Shown piece by piece: positions 5,382 to 7,398 of a DNA stretch of 7,398 bases (positions are counted from its first letter, which is position 1; each line of letters opens with the position of its first letter). Both the position numbers and the translations under genes were made by a program. The notes beneath the pieces are model-generated. The model was not told where the DNA came from. It saw only the letters and a program-made list of their open reading frames with translations, and searched no databases. This DNA is from Pseudomonadota bacterium (GTDB lineage Bacteria > Pseudomonadota > Gammaproteobacteria > UBA5335), in contig JAJXTQ010000094.1 in NCBI GenBank assembly GCA_021783685.1, forward strand, positions 1-7,398, read 5' to 3'.

Positions 5382-7398
5382 TCAGCGCACCGGCCGGCCG
5401 TCCGCGTCCACGACCTGCACCTCACCCCAACCCAGCGCGCGCACCTCGGCCTCGATCTTCTTGAGATCGCCCACCACCACCCAGGTCAGACGCTTGGGGT
5501 CGATCCAGGCGCGGGCCGTGGTCGCCGCCTGTTCCGGCGTGAGGGTGCGGATGTCGCGCACGAAGCGATCGTAGTAGTCATCCGGCAGACCGTAGAGCGT
5601 GATGTTCTGGATGCCGCCACCCACCTGGGCGGCCGTTTCGAACTGGCCGGGCAATTTCAGCGTCATGTTCTTCTGCGCCTTGCCAAGCTCCTCGGTCGTC
5701 ACCGGCTTGGGGCCGATGATGCCGCTGATTTCGCCGGCCATCTCGCGCATCGCCGCCGCCGTCTTGTCGCGCTGGACCGGGGCGTAGAGCATCCATGGCC
5801 GCTGGCCCTTGGCATCGGTCAGGGTGGAGCCGGCGCCGTAGGCCCAGCCTTTCTGCTCGCGCAGGTTGAAGTTGATGCGCGAGGTGAACATGCCGCCCAG
5901 CACCGCGTTCACGGCGCGGAACGCCAGATCCTCCGGCGCGCCGGTGGCCGGGATGAGCTCGCCGGCCATGATCATGGACTGCGCGTAGTCCGGCCGGTCG
6001 ATGAGGAAGATGCGCGGTTTCTCGGGCATCGGCGGGGTCGGCAGGGTCGGCGCCGTGACCGCGTCGGCCGGCGCCTGCCAACTGCCCAGCACCCGTTCCA
6101 CCTGGGACTTCAGGGCCGTCAGGTCGATGTCGCCGACCGCCACCAGCACGGCATCCCGGGGATGGACGTGGCGCCGGTAGAAGGTGCGCAGATCCTCGAC
6201 GGTCGCTGCCTGGATCACCGGCTCATAACCGCTGCCCGTCAAGGGCTGGCCATAGGGATGATCCGGGCCATAGAGCAGCGGCGGCAGGACCCGCTGCGCC
6301 ATGCTGGCGGGCTTGGTCTTTTCCTGGGCGATGGCGGCCAGCCGCTGTTGCTTGAGCAGCGCCAGGCGATCTTCCGGAAAGGCCGGATCGCGCACGATCT
6401 CGGCAAAGAGTGCGAGCGACGGCTCCAGGGTTTCCCGCAAGGCGGACAAGCCGACCACGCCGGTATCGAGCGCCGCCGAAACCCCGATCTCGGCACCCAG
6501 ACGCTCCTTTTCGGCGGCGATGGCCTGCGCGTCGCGCCGGCTGCTGCCCTCCTCGAGCATGTCGAGGGTGAGTCCCGCGAGACCGGAGCGGCGGGGATCG
6601 TCGCTGGCGAATCCAGCCGGGACCAGCAGCGAGAGTTCCACTGTCGGCGCATTGGGACGCCGCGCCAGAACGATGCTGAGGCCATTGTCGAGACGGGTGC
6701 GCTCCAAAGCCGGGAATTCGAGATCGGGTGGCGCGGCGATGGTCGGCAGGGCGCTGCGGTCCACATCCTCGCCCTTGGCGGCGAGGGTCGGGTAGGGCTC
6801 GACATCGATGGTCAGGCGATCATCCCCGAGCCATTTCCGCGCCGCTTCCTGCAACTGGGCGGGGGTCGCCGCCTTCAGCCGTTCGAGATCCTGCTTCCAG
6901 GCCTGCGGATCGCCACCCAGCGTCTGGCTTTCGGCGAGCACCTGCGCCTTGCCCGCGAAGCCGCCGACCTTCTCGATGCCGCGCAAGAAGCCGGACAGGG
7001 CGCCCATGCGCGCCCGCTCCAGTTCATCGACGGTCGGGCCCGCCTGCGCAAACCGCGCCAGTTCCTCGTTGGCGAGGGTCTCGATGCGGTCGAGATCCGC
7101 CTCGGGGCGCGCCGTGACGGTGAGAAACACCTGCGAACCCAGCTCGCCGGACGACACCCCGAGGCTGACGTCGGTCGCCAGTTGCTCCTGCTCGACCAGC
7201 CGGCGGTAGAGTCGCGAGGTCTTTCCGGAACCGAGCACCGTGGTCGCGAGATCCAGTACCGGCAGCTCGGGATGCCCCCACTCGGGCACGTTCCAGACCG
7301 CGTACAGACGGCCTTGCGCCACCCGATCCTGCAGGCTCATGCGACGCGGCTGGGCGAGCGGCGCGAAGTCCTTGGCCGGGCGGGTCACCGGGGGGCCG
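5382..7398 (-). CDS. M16 family (pitrilysin/insulinase-like) peptidase, C-terminal part (5' end outside window)
   Basis: The 3' end of a large two-half M16 metallopeptidase, 672 codons including the stop, is visible and the frame is open at the right edge, so residue 1 here (GTG at 7388) is not the true start. Proteins of this layout are usually about 900 residues with an N-terminal export signal and an HxxEH zinc domain; both would lie outside. Visible domains, numbered from 7388: the rest of the first half (about 18-200; LGSGKTSRLYRRLVEQEQLA, 52-71); a second M16 N-like domain (about 228-435; TRLDNGLSIVLARRPNAP); and a second C-like domain (about 456-660). In the second half the HxxEH position reads GLTLD (272-276), so the zinc ligands are lost, but the substrate-binding Arg510/Tyr517 pair is kept in NLREQKGWAYG. 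This is the usual split of an active first half and an inactive second half. Periplasmic peptide degradation is likely; the substrate is unknown. It converges on tatC with a three-base gap. Confidence 0.9.
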   Translation of the reverse strand, partial: GPPVTRPAKDFAPLAQPRRMSLQDRVAQGRLYAVWNVPEWGHPELPVLDLATTVLGSGKTSRLYRRLVEQEQLATDVSLGVSSGELGSQVFLTVTARPEADLDRIETLANEELARFAQAGPTVDELERARMGALSGFLRGIEKVGGFAGKAQVLAESQTLGGDPQAWKQDLERLKAATPAQLQEAARKWLGDDRLTIDVEPYPTLAAKGEDVDRSALPTIAAPPDLEFPALERTRLDNGLSIVLARRPNAPTVELSLLVPAGFASDDPRRSGLAGLTLDMLEEGSSRRDAQAIAAEKERLGAEIGVSAALDTGVVGLSALRETLEPSLALFAEIVRDPAFPEDRLALLKQQRLAAIAQEKTKPASMAQRVLPPLLYGPDHPYGQPLTGSGYEPVIQAATVEDLRTFYRRHVHPRDAVLVAVGDIDLTALKSQVERVLGSWQAPADAVTAPTLPTPPMPEKPRIFLIDRPDYAQSMIMAGELIPATGAPEDLAFRAVNAVLGGMFTSRINFNLREQKGWAYGAGSTLTDAKGQRPWMLYAPVQRDKTAAAMREMAGEISGIIGPKPVTTEELGKAQKNMTLKLPGQFETAAQVGGGIQNITLYGLPDDYYDRFVRDIRTLTPEQAATTARAWIDPKRLTWVVVGDLKKIEAEVRALGWGEVQVVDADGRPVR

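Noticed and set aside
5385..5406. CGGCCGGCCG palindrome as a terminator for tatC
   Set aside because: A perfect loopless palindrome with mismatched flanks and no T-run on either strand; it encodes the ordinary end of the M16 protein.

Overview
The window is a high-GC (roughly two thirds G+C by eye) chromosomal segment. It looks like a Gram-negative proteobacterium, most likely a gamma- or betaproteobacterium. The grounds are the gene order hisB-hisH-hisA-hisF-hisI-hisE followed by tatA-tatB-tatC, a monofunctional HisB, separate HisI and HisE, and a dedicated TatB. The protein sequences alone do not let me name a genus.

Layout. Positions 1-196 (minus strand) hold the start of a urease accessory gene, ureE, running off the left edge. 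Positions 197-395 are a divergent intergenic region with a plausible but weak promoter for the rightward operon and a short direct repeat just before hisB. Positions 396-3923 (plus strand) are six histidine biosynthesis genes packed with gaps of 1-9 bases or overlaps of 4-11 bases. After 22 bases come tatA, tatB and tatC (3946-5378), the complete core of the twin-arginine export machine. Three bases later, convergent on the minus strand, is the 3' two thirds or more of a large M16 (pitrilysin/insulinase-like) peptidase gene whose 5' end lies beyond the right edge.

How the genes work together. HisI, HisE, HisA, HisH/HisF and HisB catalyse the middle of the histidine pathway. HisE and HisI hydrolyse the pyrophosphate and open the ring of phosphoribosyl-ATP/AMP, HisA isomerises ProFAR to PRFAR, HisHF makes imidazole glycerol phosphate plus AICAR, and HisB dehydrates it. 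HisG, HisC, HisD and a histidinol-phosphatase must be encoded elsewhere. TatA, TatB and TatC together export folded proteins with twin-arginine signal peptides. The his and tat sets are probably co-transcribed, because no terminator or convincing promoter is visible between them, but no biochemical link is implied.

Assessment. This is essentially a conserved core region, and I found no sign of a new system. The most worthwhile details are a nested inverted repeat across the end of tatA, the degenerate catalytic motif in the second half of the M16 protein, the direct repeat before hisB, and the absence of a His-rich leader peptide.
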